Notes under the pieces: generated by a model
Told to the model about the DNA's origin: nothing
What the model saw: only the letters and a program-made list of their open reading frames with translations
Databases searched by the model: none
From: Massilia sp. UMI-21
GTDB taxonomy: Bacteria; Pseudomonadota; Gammaproteobacteria; Burkholderiales; Burkholderiaceae_D
Assembly (NCBI GenBank): GCA_015277795.1
Contig: CP063848.1
Span: forward strand, 2,232,001 to 2,296,000
Direction of reading: 5' to 3'
DNA: 64,000 nt
Part shown: piece by piece, positions 55,683 to 64,000 of the stretch
Layout: every line of letters starts with the position of its first letter
How positions within the stretch are numbered: the first letter of the stretch is position 1
Made by a program: the position numbers and the translations under genes

Positions 55683-56252
55683 ATGAGTACGCCAAACCCG
55701 AACGCCGACGACGATGCGATCGTCGCTGCCACCCGCCGCTGGCTGGAGCGGGCCGTCATTGGCCTGAACCTGTGCCCCTTCGCCAAATCGGTCTATGTCA
55801 AGGAGCAGGTGCGCTACGTCGTCTCGAGCGCCACCACGCCCGAAGCGCTGCTCGAGCAGCTGATGGACGAGCTGCAATTGCTGTCGGATACACCGAGCGA
55901 ACAGGTCGACACGACCCTGCTGGTCCATCCCTTCGTGCTGAACGATTTCGAGGATTACAACGAGTTCCTGGATGTGGCCGATGCCGCCGTCGAGGACATG
56001 CAGCTCGACGGCGAGCTGCAGGTGGCGAGCTTCCACCCGGACTACCAGTTCGCCGACACCGATCCCAACGACATCGCGAACTACACCAACCGGGCGCCGT
56101 ATCCGATCCTGCACCTGCTGCGCGAGGACAGCATCGACCGCGCGGTCGAGGCCTTCCCGGAAGCGTCCGAGATCTTCGAGAAGAATATCGACACCATGGA
56201 ACGGCTCGGCCATGAAGGCTGGGACAAGCTCGATGTCGGACCGGCACGCTGA
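55683..56252 (+). CDS. DUF1415 family protein
   Basis: 189 residues with DUF1415 signatures: ATRRWLERAVIGLNLCPFAK near the N-terminus, LLVHPFVLNDFEDYNEFLDV, VASFHPDYQFADTDPNDIAN, YTNRAPYPILHLLREDSI. Cytoplasmic protein of unknown function widespread in proteobacteria. Its 3' end overlaps the DUF1289 gene by 20 bp in another frame, so the two are co-transcribed. Confidence 0.9.
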   Translation: MSTPNPNADDDAIVAATRRWLERAVIGLNLCPFAKSVYVKEQVRYVVSSATTPEALLEQLMDELQLLSDTPSEQVDTTLLVHPFVLNDFEDYNEFLDVADAAVEDMQLDGELQVASFHPDYQFADTDPNDIANYTNRAPYPILHLLREDSIDRAVEAFPEASEIFEKNIDTMERLGHEGWDKLDVGPAR

Positions 56253-56442
56253 TCCGGCGGCGCTGCCGCCGCGTCCGGACACTCCCTGCGTGGCGGTGTG
56301 CTCGACCACCTTCGACGAAATCTGCCGCGGCTGCGGGCGCAGCGTGGCAGAAGTGGCGAACTGGGTGTCGATGAACGCCGAGGAAAAAGAGCGCGTGTGG
56401 GTGCGCATCCTGGCGCAGGGCTACCCGCGCAGGAATTCCTGA
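56233..56442 (+). CDS. DUF1289 family small protein
   Basis: 69 residues with the DUF1289 cysteine pattern TPCVAVCSTTFDEICRGCGR, followed by SVAEVANWVSMNAEEKERVW. The four cysteines suggest metal or Fe-S binding, not shown. It overlaps the end of the DUF1415 gene by 20 bp, a common arrangement of these two families. Confidence 0.88.
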   Translation: MSDRHADPAALPPRPDTPCVAVCSTTFDEICRGCGRSVAEVANWVSMNAEEKERVWVRILAQGYPRRNS

Positions 56443-56458
56443 TCTTCCGACAATCCTG

Positions 56459-56965
56459 TCAGAGCCCCAGGAAGTCGCGCTTCCCGATCGGCACGCCGTT
56501 GTGACGCAGGATCGCGTAGGCGGTCGTCACGTGGAAGAAGAAATTCGGCAGCACGAAGCTGGTCAGGTAGTCGTCGCCGCGCTCGAAATGGCGGGCGCGC
56601 TCGCCGGCGCCGTGGGTGACGGGGCGTTCGCCGGCCGCGTCGAACGCGGCGTGCGGCAGCGATTCGATGAAGCCCAGGGTCTTGGTGATGCGCTGCTGCA
56701 GCTCGACGAAACTCTGCTCCGTGTCGTCGTAGCGCGGCACTTCCTGGCGGGCCAGGCGCGCGCTCGCGCCCTTGGCGAAGTCGGTCGCGATCAGGACCTG
56801 GCCGACCAGCGGGAACATGTCCGGGTACAGGCGCGCCTGCAACAGGGCGTCCGGCTCGATCTTGTGCTGCTGGGCATGCGCCTCGGCTTTCTCCAGCACC
56901 GCGCCCAGCGCGCGCAGCATTTTCTGGAACACCGGAACCGACGCGGTGTACATGGACAGGCTCAT
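56459..56965 (-). CDS. DUF1993 family protein
   Basis: 168 residues, helical DinB-like fold: SLSMYTASVPVFQKMLRALG, LYPDMFPLVGQVLIATDFAK, ETMSL start context, and PNFFFHVTTAYAILRHNGVP at the end. These are DUF1993 signatures; function unknown. The ATG at 56965 has AGGGGA upstream. Confidence 0.88.
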   Translation of the reverse strand: MSLSMYTASVPVFQKMLRALGAVLEKAEAHAQQHKIEPDALLQARLYPDMFPLVGQVLIATDFAKGASARLARQEVPRYDDTEQSFVELQQRITKTLGFIESLPHAAFDAAGERPVTHGAGERARHFERGDDYLTSFVLPNFFFHVTTAYAILRHNGVPIGKRDFLGL

Positions 56966-57175
56966 AGTTTCCCCTTTGAAAGATTCAATCATAACAAGTC
57001 TTGTCGCGTCCTGCCGACACCTGCGCAGGCGGCAAGCCGGGGGGCGGGTTCAAGTTGATGACTCTTGGACATGTAACATGCATAATCAAGCAATTCCATT
57101 GCTGCATGTCATTGTCCGCACCTCATTTTCATAGACTAATCCCTGCCGCGCGGCGGGGCTCAGGCCCACTATCCG

Positions 57176-60100
57176 ATGTCCCTGCCACGCTTTTCACGCC
57201 GCGCCGTCCGCACCAGGCTGCGCAAGCTGTATGGCCGCTCGATCCATGGCGCGCTGCTGCTGGCGGTGTTCATCGGCCTGGCCGTGCCTGCCGTTGTCGG
57301 CAGCTACTTCCTGGTCGCGGTGCAGGAGCGCGAATCGGCCGCCGGCACCATGAACGACGCGCTGCAGCGCAATGCCGACCTGCTTGCGCTCGCGCTGCGG
57401 GAATCATTATGGGACATGAATCTCGAAGCGGCGAGTGCGCTGGTCGATTCCTTCGTGCGCGACCCGGCCGTGGTGCATGTCGCGGTGCGCGACCTGTCGC
57501 AGAACGAGTTCATCAGCCGGCACGCGGGCGTGGTGGAGGGCGCGCGTCTGTATCGCGCCGAACGCGACATCGTCGTGCGCGGCCAGGCCATCGGTCATGT
57601 GCTGATCGAAATGGACGACCACCTCAGCCAGCAGGAACTACGCCGCAAGCAGCGCAACTATGCGGTGGTGCTGGCGGTTCAGCTGGCGGTGTCGCTGCTC
57701 CTGATCGCACTGCTGATCAGGCGCCGCCTGCTGCGCCCGCTGCGCACGCTCACCGGCTTTTCCGACCGCCTGGCGCGCGGCGACTTCGACACCCCGCTGG
57801 CGCTCCCCGCCGACGACGAGCTGGGGCGCCTGGGGGGCCAGATGGAGCGCATGCGCATGGCGATCGGCCAGCTGTTCGCCGACATCGGCCGCCGCGAAGA
57901 GCAGTTCCGCACCATCGTCGCGCAGGTGCCGGGCGCCGTGTTCCGCTCGCGCCCCGGCGGCCAGATCGATTTCGTCAGCGAGGCCATCGAAGGCATCTCG
58001 GGCTACCCGGCCGAGCGTTTCATGCTGGCCACGACCGACGACTGGGCCGATATCATCCATCCGGAAGACCGGCGCATGCACCGCTACCTGGCCAAGCAGG
58101 CGCTGCTGGCCGGCAGCCGCTACGAAATCGAATACCGCATCATCGACGCCGGAGGCATCGAGCGCTGGGTGCTGGAGACCGGCCAGCCGCAGGGCGCATG
58201 GGACAGCGCCGACTTCCGCATCGACGGCATCATCTACGACATCAGCGAGCGCAAGCACGACGAGATGCGCATCGAGGCCCTGCTCACCGAGCAGGGTGCG
58301 ATTCTGGATAACGTCATGTTCGGCGTGCTGTTCGTGCGCGAGCGCCGCATCGTCTCGGCCAACCGGCGCGCCGAAGCCCTGTTCGGCTATGCCGAGGGCG
58401 GCATGGCGGGCGGTTCGGCCGAGATCCTGTTCCCCGGCCGCGCCGGCGACGGCCGCCCGTGGTTCGAACGAAGCCCGAAGATGGCGGGCGGCCCCGATGC
58501 CGGCGAAGAGATCCAGTTCCGGCGCCGCGACGGCAGCGTGTCCTGGCTGCTGGTGAGCGGATGCCCGCTCGACAGCGCCCGCCCCGACGACGGCAGCATC
58601 TGGGTGTTCGCCGACATCACCGAGCGCAAGCTGGCCGACGAAAAGCTGCGCCTGTCGGCCACCGTGCTGGAACACATCGCCGACGGCGTGATGGTGCTCG
58701 ACGTGGACGGCCGCGTGGTGGCCATCAACCCCGCCTACACCCGGATCACCGGCTACACCGAACGCGAAGCGCTGGGCCAGCAGTCGACGCTGATGCGCGC
58801 CGGCCAGCACGAGGCCGCGTTCCACCAGGAGCTGCGGCGCGACCTGGCCGAGCGCGGCTTCTGGCGCGGCGAGATCTGGGAAACCCGCAAGAACGGCGAG
58901 GTGTACCTCGAAGCGCTGACCGTGTCGAGCGTGCACGACGAGGCCGGCGGGCTGGCGCATTATGTCTGCGTGTTCAGCGACATCACCAAGGCCCGGGAAT
59001 CGCAGGACAAGCTCGACCACCTGGCCCACCACGATCCGCTCACCGCGCTGCCGAACCGCCTGCTGTTCCACGATCGCCTGCAGCATGCCATGGTCCGCGC
59101 CGCGCGCGAAAGCGAGCAGCTGGCGGTGCTGTTCATCGACCTGGACCGCTTCAAGAACGTCAACGACACCCTGGGTCACCACGTGGGCGACGAACTGCTC
59201 AAGCAGGTGGCAGGCGCGCTGGCCCGCTGCCTGCGCGAGGGCGATACGCTGGCGCGCCTGGGCGGCGACGAGTTCATCGTGCTGCTGGAGGATGTCAAGG
59301 GGGCCTTCGGTGCGGTGCAGGTGGCCGAGAAGCTGATGCTGCTGTTCGAGCAGCCGTTCACCGTGTCCGGCCATGAGCTGTTCGCTACCTGCAGCGTCGG
59401 CATCAGCCTGTTCCCGCAGGACGCCCAGGATTTGAACATGCTGGTGCGTAACGCCGACGTCGCGATGTACCAGGCCAAGGCGCGCGGCCGCAACGGCTAC
59501 CAGTTCTATGCGCCGTCGATGGGCGGCGAGGGCGTGGAGCGCCTGCGCCTGGAGGCGCTGCTGCGCCGCGCGATCGACAAGCAGGAGATCTTCCTCCACT
59601 ACCAGCCGCAGGTCGACATCGACAGCGGCCGCCTGGTCGGGGTCGAGGCGCTGGTGCGCTGGGACAGCCCGGAACTGGGCGCGGTGCCGCCGGCGCGTTT
59701 CATCCCGGTAGCCGAGGACATGGGCTTCGTCAGCCAGCTGGGCCAGTGGGTGCTGGTCGAGGCCTGCCACCAGATGCGCCGCTGGGACCAGGCCGGCCTG
59801 CGGGTGCCGAAGATGGCGGTCAACCTGTCGGTGCGCCAGTTCGAGCGCGGCAGCGTGGCGCCGCTGGTCGCCGCGGCCCTGCGCGACAGCGGGCTCGAGG
59901 CGGCGCGCCTGCAGCTGGAAGTGACCGAGTCGGTGATCATGCATACCGGCGACGCGCTCGAGTACATCAACGATTTGCGCGCGGTCGGGGTCGGGCTGGC
60001 GATCGACGACTTCGGCACCGGTTATTCTTCGCTGGCCTACCTCAGCCAGTTGCCGGTCCAGACCCTGAAGATCGACCGCAGCTTCATCCAGGACATCGCG

Positions 60101-60358
60101 CTCGACGGCAACGATGCCGCGATCGCGGTCGCGATCATCCAGCTCGGCAAGAGCATGAACCTGGCGGTGGTGGCCGAAGGCGTGGAGAACGAAGAACAGG
60201 CCGCCTTCCTGCTGCAGCATGGCTGCCGCCTGGCGCAGGGCTACCTCTACAGCCGCCCGGTGGCGCCGGAAGATATACTGTCGCGCTGGAAGCAGAACCA
60301 ACAACAAGGTCATGATGAAACGAACGCGCCCCGTGCACCCCGAGCAAGCGAAACCTGA
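57176..60358 (+). CDS. HAMP-PAS-GGDEF-EAL c-di-GMP signalling protein
   Basis: 1060 residues: membrane helix (ALLLAVFIGLAVPAVVGSYF), periplasmic sensor, second helix (VVLAVQLAVSLLLIALLI), HAMP (TGFSDRLARGDFDTPLAL), three PAS/PAC segments (about 240-620), GGDEF with intact LGGDEFIVLLED, and EAL with intact EALVRWDSPELG, LEVTESVIMHTG and IDDFGTGYSSLAYLSQL. Both cyclase and phosphodiesterase sites look functional, so direction is probably set by the sensor domains. Its 3' end overlaps the next gene by 47 bp. Confidence 0.93.
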   Translation: MSLPRFSRRAVRTRLRKLYGRSIHGALLLAVFIGLAVPAVVGSYFLVAVQERESAAGTMNDALQRNADLLALALRESLWDMNLEAASALVDSFVRDPAVVHVAVRDLSQNEFISRHAGVVEGARLYRAERDIVVRGQAIGHVLIEMDDHLSQQELRRKQRNYAVVLAVQLAVSLLLIALLIRRRLLRPLRTLTGFSDRLARGDFDTPLALPADDELGRLGGQMERMRMAIGQLFADIGRREEQFRTIVAQVPGAVFRSRPGGQIDFVSEAIEGISGYPAERFMLATTDDWADIIHPEDRRMHRYLAKQALLAGSRYEIEYRIIDAGGIERWVLETGQPQGAWDSADFRIDGIIYDISERKHDEMRIEALLTEQGAILDNVMFGVLFVRERRIVSANRRAEALFGYAEGGMAGGSAEILFPGRAGDGRPWFERSPKMAGGPDAGEEIQFRRRDGSVSWLLVSGCPLDSARPDDGSIWVFADITERKLADEKLRLSATVLEHIADGVMVLDVDGRVVAINPAYTRITGYTEREALGQQSTLMRAGQHEAAFHQELRRDLAERGFWRGEIWETRKNGEVYLEALTVSSVHDEAGGLAHYVCVFSDITKARESQDKLDHLAHHDPLTALPNRLLFHDRLQHAMVRAARESEQLAVLFIDLDRFKNVNDTLGHHVGDELLKQVAGALARCLREGDTLARLGGDEFIVLLEDVKGAFGAVQVAEKLMLLFEQPFTVSGHELFATCSVGISLFPQDAQDLNMLVRNADVAMYQAKARGRNGYQFYAPSMGGEGVERLRLEALLRRAIDKQEIFLHYQPQVDIDSGRLVGVEALVRWDSPELGAVPPARFIPVAEDMGFVSQLGQWVLVEACHQMRRWDQAGLRVPKMAVNLSVRQFERGSVAPLVAAALRDSGLEAARLQLEVTESVIMHTGDALEYINDLRAVGVGLAIDDFGTGYSSLAYLSQLPVQTLKIDRSFIQDIALDGNDAAIAVAIIQLGKSMNLAVVAEGVENEEQAAFLLQHGCRLAQGYLYSRPVAPEDILSRWKQNQQQGHDETNAPRAPRASET

Positions 60359-62654
60359 GGACGGTGGATCCCCGCGCGGCGCCCGGCGCGGCCTGGGCCG
60401 GCGCGGATTCCTGCTGGGCGGCGTGCTCGCCGGGGGCGCCCTGCTGGTGGGCTGGGGCGTGCAGCCGCCGCGCCAGCGCCTGCATACGGCAAGTCCGCTC
60501 GCGCTCGGCGGCGACACGGTGGCGCTGAACGGCTGGATCGCGATCGCGCCCGACGGCGCGGTCTCGGTGGTGGTGCCGCGCAGCGAGATGGGACAGGGCG
60601 TGCACACCGCGCTGCCGATGCTGGTGGCCGAGGAACTGGACGTGCCGCTGGCCGCGGTGCGCATCGCCCAGGCGCCGATCGACAAGATCTTCGCCAACCT
60701 CACCGTGCTGCGCGAAAACCTGCCTTTCCACCCCGACGACACCGGCAGCGCGCGCCAGGGCGCCCAGTGGCTGATGGCCAAGCTGGGCCGCGAGCTGGGC
60801 ATCATGTTCACCGGCGGCTCCACCAGCGTCAAGGATGCCTGGATGCCGATGCGCGAGGCGGGCGCGGTGGCGCGCGCCATGCTGGTCAAGGCCGCGGCCG
60901 AGGAGTGGCAGGCGCCGGTGGCGCGCCTGCGCACCGAGGATGGCTTCGTGCTGCATCCGGACGGCCGTCGGGCAGGCTATGGCGCGCTCGCGGCGCGGGC
61001 GGCGCGGGTCGGCGCCGGCATCGACGGCAGCGACGTGCGGCTGAAGGAGCCGGGCGAATTCCGGCTGATCGGCAAGCCGCTGCCGCGCCTGGACAGCGCG
61101 TCCAAGGTGAACGGCGCCGCGCGCTTCGGCATCGACGCGCGCGTGCCGGGCATGGTCTACGCCGCGGTCAAGATGGCGCCCGTGCCCGGCGCCCGGATGA
61201 CCGGCTTCGATGCAGGCGCGGCGCGCGCGATGCCGGGGGTGTTGCAGGTGGTGCCGATGGCGGGGCTGCCGGGCGCGGACGACGGATTCGGCGCCGGCGC
61301 CGCGGTGCTCGCCACCAGCTGGTGGCAGGCGCACCAGGCGGTGCAGGCGCTGGTGCTCGAATGGGAGGCGGGCGCCGGCGCCGGCCTCTCCACCGAGTCG
61401 GTGTTCGAGGAATTCACGCGCGCCCTCGACCAGGAAAGCGGCTACGTCTACCACGAAACCGGCACCCAGGACGTGGCCGGCGCCGCGGTCACGGTGACGG
61501 CCGAGTACCGCGCGCCCTTCCTGGCGCATGCGGCGATGGAGCCGCTCAATTGCACCGCCCGGTTCGCGGACGGCAAGCTGCGCCTGTGGGCCTCGACCCA
61601 GGTGCCGAGCGTCGCCGTGGACGTGGCCGCGCGCGTGGCCGGCATCGACCGCGAGCACGTGGCGATCGAGGTGATGCTGCTGGGCGGCGGCTTCGGCCGG
61701 CGGCTGGAAACCGACATGGTGGCGCAGGCGGTGACGGTGGCGATGGCGGCCGGCGGGCGCCCGGTGCAGCTGATCTGGAGCCGCGAGGACGACACCACCC
61801 ACGACGTCTATCGCCCCGCCGCGCTGGCGCGCTTTCGCGCCCACCTCGACGCCCAGGGCAACATCCTGGCCTGGGACAACAAGTCGGCCAGCGGCGCCAT
61901 CGGCCACCAGTACTTCCCACGCAATCTCGGGCTGCCGGGCGTGGGGCCGGACAAGACCACGGCCGAGGGCGAGTACGACATGCAGTATGCGATCGCCAAC
62001 CAGCGCATCGCCCACGTGATCGTCGACAGCCCGGTTCCGCTCGGCTACTGGCGTTCGGTGGGCCATTCGCACAATGCCTTCTTCAAGGAGGGCTTCATCG
62101 ACGAGCTGGCCCATGCCGCGCGGCGCGATGGCGTGGCGTTCCGGCGCGCGCTGCTGCGCGGGCATCCGCGCGCGCTGGCGGCGCTGGAGGCCGCGGTGGC
62201 GCGCGCCGGCCAGCCGCCGGCAGGGCGGGCGCATGGCGTGGCGCTGCACCGCTCCTTCGGCAGCACCGTGGCCCAGGTGGCCGAAGTCTCCGTGGAAGGC
62301 GGGCAGATCCGCGTGCACCGCGTGGTGTGCGCGATCGACTGCGGGCTGGTGGTGAACCCGAACATCGTGGCGCAGCAGGTGGAATCCGGCGTGCTGTTCG
62401 GGCTGTCGGCGGCCCTGTACGGCGAGATCACGTTCAAGGAGGGCCGGGTGCAGCAGTCGAACTTCGGCGATTATCCGGTGCTGCGCATGAACGAAGCGCC
62501 GCCCGTGGAGACCATCGTGATGCCCAGCAGCGCGCATCCGGAAGGCGTGGGCGAGCCGGCGGTGCCGCCGATCGCGCCGGCGGTGGCGGCGGCCGTGTTC
62601 AAGCTCACCGGACAGCGGCTGCGCAGCCTGCCGCTGCGCCTGGCGCAGGAGTAG
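60312..62654 (+). CDS. Molybdopterin-dependent oxidoreductase large subunit (IorB-like)
   Basis: 780 residues: a twin-arginine-like signal (GLGRRGFLLGGVLAGGALLV), then the xanthine-dehydrogenase-type molybdopterin domains: VVVPRSEMGQGVHTALPMLV, FTGGSTSVKDAWMPMREAGA, MEPLNCTARF, LGGGFGRRLETDMVAQAV, and a C-terminal GEPAVPPIAPAVAAAVF. It resembles the beta subunit of isoquinoline 1-oxidoreductase and periplasmic aldehyde oxidases. The [2Fe-2S] alpha subunit and cytochrome usually encoded beside it are absent. AAGG precedes the ATG, which lies inside the upstream GGDEF-EAL gene. The stop codon is inside a palindromic repeat. Confidence 0.9.
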   Translation: MMKRTRPVHPEQAKPEDGGSPRGARRGLGRRGFLLGGVLAGGALLVGWGVQPPRQRLHTASPLALGGDTVALNGWIAIAPDGAVSVVVPRSEMGQGVHTALPMLVAEELDVPLAAVRIAQAPIDKIFANLTVLRENLPFHPDDTGSARQGAQWLMAKLGRELGIMFTGGSTSVKDAWMPMREAGAVARAMLVKAAAEEWQAPVARLRTEDGFVLHPDGRRAGYGALAARAARVGAGIDGSDVRLKEPGEFRLIGKPLPRLDSASKVNGAARFGIDARVPGMVYAAVKMAPVPGARMTGFDAGAARAMPGVLQVVPMAGLPGADDGFGAGAAVLATSWWQAHQAVQALVLEWEAGAGAGLSTESVFEEFTRALDQESGYVYHETGTQDVAGAAVTVTAEYRAPFLAHAAMEPLNCTARFADGKLRLWASTQVPSVAVDVAARVAGIDREHVAIEVMLLGGGFGRRLETDMVAQAVTVAMAAGGRPVQLIWSREDDTTHDVYRPAALARFRAHLDAQGNILAWDNKSASGAIGHQYFPRNLGLPGVGPDKTTAEGEYDMQYAIANQRIAHVIVDSPVPLGYWRSVGHSHNAFFKEGFIDELAHAARRDGVAFRRALLRGHPRALAALEAAVARAGQPPAGRAHGVALHRSFGSTVAQVAEVSVEGGQIRVHRVVCAIDCGLVVNPNIVAQQVESGVLFGLSAALYGEITFKEGRVQQSNFGDYPVLRMNEAPPVETIVMPSSAHPEGVGEPAVPPIAPAVAAAVFKLTGQRLRSLPLRLAQE

Positions 62655-62681
62655 GGTGGGCGGCAGAGCCGCCCACCCTAC
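62651..62681. repeat. GTAGGGTGG-family palindrome (terminator-like)
   Basis: Perfect 14-bp stem GTAGGGTGGGCGGC/GCCGCCCACCCTAC with loop AGA. The TAG stop of the IorB-like gene (62652-62654) is formed by the repeat itself. It shares its outer sequence with the repeat at 1996-2101 and lies between convergent genes. Confidence 0.85.
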
Positions 62682-63097
62682 GCCGCCAGCAAAGTCCGCA
62701 GGTTGCAGTCGCGCTGCCAGGCGCGCCGCTCTTCGCTGGAGGTCGCCAGGCGCGCCAGTTCCTCGGGCGCGACGGCGGCCTGGGCATGCACCAGGCGGTC
62801 GGCCACGGCGCCGTCGGGCAGCATGGTGCCGAAGAAGGCCACGGTGTCGCCGCGCTGCACCAGCAGGGTCGGGAAGTTGTCGACGTCCAGGTCGCCGACG
62901 ATGTCGGCCTGGTCTTCGATGTCGATCCAGACGAAGGTCTTGTCGGGGTGGCGCAGGGCCAGTTCCTCGAAGGTGGCGCGGTAGGACGAGCAGGTGCCGC
63001 ACCAGGCGGCGCACAGGCAGGCGACGACCAGGGCGTCGCTCTCGAAGGCGGCGGCAACGGCCGCGCGGTTGTCGGAATCCAGGGTCAGGCTTTGCAT
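62678..63097 (-). CDS. Thioredoxin-family protein
   Basis: 139 residues: VVACLCAAWCGTCSSYRATF with the active site WCGTC, then FVWIDIEDQADIVGDLDVDN and FPTLLVQRGDTVAFFG (cis-Pro after F). Extra cysteines (LCAAWC) are unusual. Cytoplasmic by sequence. It would reduce disulfides of unknown partners. Its 3' end touches the palindromic repeat shared with the convergent gene. Confidence 0.9.
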   Translation of the reverse strand: MQSLTLDSDNRAAVAAAFESDALVVACLCAAWCGTCSSYRATFEELALRHPDKTFVWIDIEDQADIVGDLDVDNFPTLLVQRGDTVAFFGTMLPDGAVADRLVHAQAAVAPEELARLATSSEERRAWQRDCNLRTLLAA

Positions 63098-63180
63098 GAG
63101 CCGGATTGTACCGTGTGTTTCCGCGCCGTGCGGCGGCCGGCGCCGTGGCCTGTGGCCGGTCGAGGGGGTAAAATAACGCC

Positions 63181-63909
63181 ATGTCCAAGATTCTCGCTAT
63201 TGAAACCTCGTCCGAGCTCGCCTCCTGCGCGCTGCTCGACGGCGATCACGTCATCGCCCGTTCCACGTCCGGCGTGCGCACCCATTCGCAATCGGTCCTG
63301 CCGATGGTGCAGGAACTGCTGCGCGAAGCCGGCATCGCCCTGGCGGACTGCGACGCCATCGCCTTCGGGGCTGGTCCGGGCTCGTTCACCGGCGTGCGTA
63401 CGGCCTGCGGCGTGGCCCAGGGCCTGGCCTTCGGCGCCGGCCTGCCGGTGCTGCCGCTGGTGACGCTCGAAGCGATGGCCGAAACCTGCCGCGCCCGCAC
63501 CGGCGCCACCGAGGTGCTGGCCGTGCTGGACGCGCGCATGGGCGAGGTCTACTGGGCCCAGTACCGTCACGACGCCACGCGCGGCGCCTGGATCGAGGTC
63601 GCCGCCCCCGCGCTGTGCGCGCCGCAAGACCTGGAGCCGGTTCCGGCAGAAGGCCTGGCGGCCTGCGGCAACGGTTTCGCCGCCTATCCGGATGCCTTCG
63701 CCGGCAAGCCGTTCGCCCTTGGCGCGCTGGACGACATCCTGCCGCACGCGCGCGAACTGGCGCTGCTGGGCGCGCCGGCCCTGGCCGCCGGCCTGGGCGT
63801 GCCGGCGGCCCAGGCCCAGCCGCTCTACCTGCGCAACAAGGTCGCGTACACCAGCGCCGAACGCCAGGCCATCAATGCGGCGAACCTCGCAGTGAAGGCC
63901 GGGGCATGA
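63181..63909 (+). CDS. tsaB: tRNA threonylcarbamoyladenosine biosynthesis protein TsaB
   Basis: 242 residues: KILAIETSSELASCALLDGD, HSQSVLPMVQELLREAGIAL, AFGAGPGSFTGVRTACGVAQ and LDARMGEVYWAQYRHD are TsaB signatures. It supports TsaD in making t6A37 on ANN-decoding tRNAs. The ATGA overlap with the next gene (rimI) is the common tsaB-rimI arrangement. Confidence 0.95.
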   Translation: MSKILAIETSSELASCALLDGDHVIARSTSGVRTHSQSVLPMVQELLREAGIALADCDAIAFGAGPGSFTGVRTACGVAQGLAFGAGLPVLPLVTLEAMAETCRARTGATEVLAVLDARMGEVYWAQYRHDATRGAWIEVAAPALCAPQDLEPVPAEGLAACGNGFAAYPDAFAGKPFALGALDDILPHARELALLGAPALAAGLGVPAAQAQPLYLRNKVAYTSAERQAINAANLAVKAGA

Positions 63910-64000
63910 CGCTCGTGCAGGACAGCTTCGGCCTGGCCTTCGCGCCGATGCGGCCGGGCGACGTGGACGAGGTCCATGCGCTCGAATGCAGCGTGTTTCC
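63906..64000 (+). CDS. rimI: RimI-type GNAT acetyltransferase (start only)
   Basis: The first 31 codons before the window ends: MTLVQDSFGLAFAPMRPGDV, then DEVHALECSVFP, the start of a GNAT acetyltransferase (RPGDVDEVHALE pattern). It overlaps the tsaB stop by 4 bp, the usual position of rimI, which acetylates the N-terminus of ribosomal protein S18. Confidence 0.85.
   Translation, partial: MTLVQDSFGLAFAPMRPGDVDEVHALECSVF

Overview
The window is GC-rich, densely coded chromosomal DNA. Its protein families and small conserved hypotheticals (DUF3422, YpfJ, TIGR04348-type glycosyltransferase, 'selenate' ABC binding protein, many c-di-GMP proteins) suggest a betaproteobacterium of the Oxalobacteraceae, most likely the Massilia/Telluria group. 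This placement is inferred from reading the proteins; no database search was run. I saw no rRNA, tRNA or CRISPR array.

Layout. 1-13 kb: the start of a rhamnogalacturonan-lyase lipoprotein, lldD, a DUF3422 protein, a slipin/NfeD pair, a YjjG-type nucleotidase, DoxX, a methyltransferase, a YpfJ metallopeptidase, and a zinc alcohol dehydrogenase followed by a His-rich protein. 12-15.6 kb: a divergent iron-uptake pair (PepSY protein and TonB receptor) around two Fur-box-like palindromes. 15.7-20.6 kb: envelope and secreted enzymes (M4 protease, M23 peptidase, L,D-transpeptidase, ferredoxin, alpha/beta hydrolase). 20.7-22.7 kb: a run of very small proteins, including a 45-residue membrane protein. 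22.8-36 kb: signalling genes (CHASE-PAS-GGDEF-EAL, a degenerate GGDEF protein, Ppx/GppA, a binding protein overlapping a large hybrid kinase, and a REC-HD-GYP gene broken by an internal deletion).

37-50 kb is the most interesting stretch. A five-gene ABC operon has a binding protein of the putative selenate type. It is divergent from egtD-egtB (hercynine and ergothioneine-type chemistry). About 4.5 kb further on lies a two-gene operon of a SenB-type selenosugar synthase and SelD. Together these read as a selenium-uptake to selenoneine/ergothioneine locus. It is interrupted by a complete IS1595-family element with a perfect 8-bp target duplication and by an uncharacterised operon (small membrane protein, two DUF2589-like proteins, a DUF1906 glycoside-hydrolase-like protein).

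50-52 kb: a group II intron has inserted between rhlE and its own terminator hairpin. 52-64 kb: rhlE, mltD, DUF1415/DUF1289/DUF1993 genes, a HAMP-PAS-GGDEF-EAL protein overlapping an orphan molybdopterin-oxidoreductase large subunit, a thioredoxin, tsaB and the start of rimI. A short palindrome beginning GTAGGGTGG recurs near both ends of the window.
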